Shown here: piece by piece, positions 35,882-37,460 of the stretch | How positions within the stretch are numbered: position 1 is the stretch's first letter | Layout of the letters: each line of letters opens with the position of its first letter | Source of the DNA: an uncultured Bacteroidales bacterium | GTDB taxonomy: Bacteria > Bacteroidota > Bacteroidia > Bacteroidales > Bacteroidaceae | Reading direction: 5' to 3' | Length of the DNA stretch: 37,460 nt | Assembly: GCA_945828345.1 (NCBI GenBank) | Contig: CALZRA010000008.1 | Location: forward strand, 1-37,460 | The notes under the pieces: model-generated | The model's database searches: none | What the model was told of the DNA's origin: nothing | What the model saw: only the letters and a program-made list of their open reading frames with translations | Translations under genes and position numbers: made by a program

Positions 35882-37303
35882 ATGCGATTCCTTTCCACCC
35901 ACATATCCTGCCTGTGCCGGCTGCTGCTCCTGCTGCTGCCGGCCTTGGTTGTGGTATCTGCGTGCGACAAGGACAGCGCAGCCGGAGCAGAAGGCGAGCC
36001 CGAATACAACACTTATCTGCAAATCACCCTGCACACCGGCTCCATGGTTCCTGCCACCCGAGGTCCACAGGGCGGCGAGAACGGTGACGGAAACCTCACA
36101 GCCATAGAACGCGAATGTGCCGTATACAATGCCACCATCCTGCTCTATAAGGATGCCAACGGAATCAACGGAAACGACGGCACCCCCATCAGCTACTCCT
36201 TCTACGCCCCCACCCTGACCAAAGTGGGCACAGGAAGCTCCGCCTACTACCAGACCGATGTGCTCCACAGCTTCGTACCGATTGCCCCTGCCACCTACCA
36301 TGTGCTGGTCATCGTGAACGCAGGCGACCTGTCCGACGTACTGACAGGAAAGACCTTGGGCGAGGTGCGCGACTATACCGCGCTGGCACCCTATCAGCAA
36401 ACGGACGCTGATGACCCCACCACTGCCGGCAGATTTGTCATGACCAGTGCCAACGATGCCACATTGGCCGTTACTGGTGCTGGCGGCATGGACAACATCA
36501 AGCAGGTTGACGTGAGGGTTGAACGCATGGCCGCACGCATCGACTTTTCACCGGGTGTGTCGTATAAAACGAGTGGCTATTATGGCGGCGAATACTTAGA
36601 CAAAGACCATACACCCATTCAAGTTGGCGGCAACCCTGTTCCCTGCTACGATTACGCTGTAGTCAGCGAAGCGACAGGGGTTGTCAACGGCGACCACTTC
36701 TACCTCACCCACGTCCAGCCCCTGAACCTCTGGCAAGGCGGCACATACCTGACCAAGCGCGTGTGCGACATCAACTGGATCAGTGCTGAGAACATACTGA
36801 AAGCCCACCTGAACTATCTGGGAGATGAAGGAAAGAACTCCTTGAACGAAGCCACCGACTATGTGATTTCCCCCGATTTCCTGACGCGTACCACCACCCA
36901 TTATACCGCTGGAACAAAGCAAGCCGTAAAGCCCAGCTCTGAATTGGGAACAGAAACTGGCTTGATAGATGGAACTGACACGAAGCTGAAATACTACATC
37001 CTGACATACGCCCGCGAGAACACCTTCCCGGCATTGAGCAATCCCGCCTCATTTGCCACAGGTCTGCAAATCGACGGCTACTACAAGAAGGACGAAACTG
37101 ACGTTTACAGCAAGAAGTCCTACGTCTACTACATCCGCCATGCCGACCCGAACAACAGCAACTCCAACTCGCTGGCCATGAAGTACGGCATTGTGCGCAA
37201 CAACGTATACCGGGTGTCCATCGAGCGTGTCACCTCGTTGGGTGTCATCATGATTGAGGCACAAGACTGGATTACAGTCGAACTGCCCGACATTCAGATG
37301 TAA
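35882..37303 (+). CDS. Accessory fimbrillin (Mfa-like)
   Basis: 473 aa. A long hydrophobic signal ends VVVSAC with lipobox Cys28. LHTGSMVPATR-GPQGG supplies a candidate cleavage after Arg60, similar to the major subunit. Later segments ECAVYNATILLYKDANG, VKVGTG-like loops, HVLVIVNAGDLSDVL and the C-terminal YGIVRNNVYRVSIERV then MIEAQDWITVELPDIQM are those of fimbrillin tip or accessory subunits (Mfa3/Mfa4-like). It ends the operon. 12 bases past the stop the palindromic repeats begin. Which tip role it has cannot be decided. Confidence 0.83.
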   Translation: MRFLSTHISCLCRLLLLLLPALVVVSACDKDSAAGAEGEPEYNTYLQITLHTGSMVPATRGPQGGENGDGNLTAIERECAVYNATILLYKDANGINGNDGTPISYSFYAPTLTKVGTGSSAYYQTDVLHSFVPIAPATYHVLVIVNAGDLSDVLTGKTLGEVRDYTALAPYQQTDADDPTTAGRFVMTSANDATLAVTGAGGMDNIKQVDVRVERMAARIDFSPGVSYKTSGYYGGEYLDKDHTPIQVGGNPVPCYDYAVVSEATGVVNGDHFYLTHVQPLNLWQGGTYLTKRVCDINWISAENILKAHLNYLGDEGKNSLNEATDYVISPDFLTRTTTHYTAGTKQAVKPSSELGTETGLIDGTDTKLKYYILTYARENTFPALSNPASFATGLQIDGYYKKDETDVYSKKSYVYYIRHADPNNSNSNSLAMKYGIVRNNVYRVSIERVTSLGVIMIEAQDWITVELPDIQM

Positions 37304-37315
37304 GTATGACAACAA

Positions 37316-37460
37316 ACGCTTTTGCCCTTGCAGGGCGCACATCATCGCCTCAAACAACCCAGGGCGATGCCCTGGGCTAAGCGCTTGTTGGGCTTTCAGC
37401 CCGCTCCCTTTGCAACAGACCACATGCCCCATGCGCTTGTTGGGCTTTCAGCCCGCTCCC
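37316..37460. repeat. Palindromic repeat cluster at right edge
   Basis: It contains GCCCTTGCAGGGC (within 37316-37339, the inverted mate of 24-47), CCCAGGGC-GAT-GCCCTGGG near 37358-37376, and two identical 28-base copies (37381-37408 and 37433-37460) that include the hairpin GGGCTTTCAGCCC. The cluster is cut by the window edge. Confidence 0.75.

Overview
The window comes from a moderately GC-rich member of the Bacteroidales, probably near the Prevotellaceae/Bacteroidaceae. The evidence is a set of lineage-restricted families (a DUF4270 lipoprotein, a lipidated TamA-like protein, DUF3127, DUF3575/DUF3868 and Mfa-type fimbrillins), the repeated Bacteroidetes promoter element TAnnTTTG, and the near absence of Shine-Dalgarno sequences. 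I cannot name a species. No rRNA, tRNA, CRISPR array or intact transposase gene is visible.

Layout. 292-7710 is a glycine cleavage block on the + strand: lipoate-protein ligase, gcvT, gcvH, split gcvPA/gcvPB and the dihydrolipoyl dehydrogenase. It thus encodes all the proteins of the pathway plus an enzyme that can lipoylate GcvH. 7858-12042 holds pyrF (minus), a secreted low-complexity protein, a ThiE/TenI-like protein and prs. 12166-15330 (minus) is a large lipoprotein GH2 beta-galactosidase. 15466-16188 holds a short gene with a strong terminator and two families of local repeats. 16189-19377 encodes a TamL-like Omp85 lipoprotein and an MBL-fold hydrolase. panC and panD (minus) diverge from a single-domain glycogen-synthase-like gene. 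Then come DUF4270, a sugar-1-phosphate nucleotidyltransferase, a DUF3127 OB-like protein with an SSB-like C-terminus, mtgA, an NhaC-type antiporter, nagA and a solitary polysaccharide-export lipoprotein. 30817-37303 is a fimbrial operon: DUF3575, DUF3868/OmpA-like, Mfa1-like major subunit, Mfa2/FimB-like anchor and an accessory fimbrillin.

The most striking non-coding content is in the intergenic DNA. At least six copies of one long inverted-repeat element sit just downstream of stop codons. Its arms are built from the octamer GAGGTTAT and it has a directional core. A second family of short hairpins (CCGTTC header, stems that change in a compensating way, TTCnG loop) occurs at 19.4, 27.6 and 30.1 kb. 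There is also an 84-bp MITE-like palindrome, a perfect-period 9-bp tandem array, and palindromic repeats that close both ends of the window in opposite orientation. The Mfa1-like gene is mosaic in base composition, with GC-rich ends and an AT-rich middle, which suggests replacement of the exposed core of the pilin.
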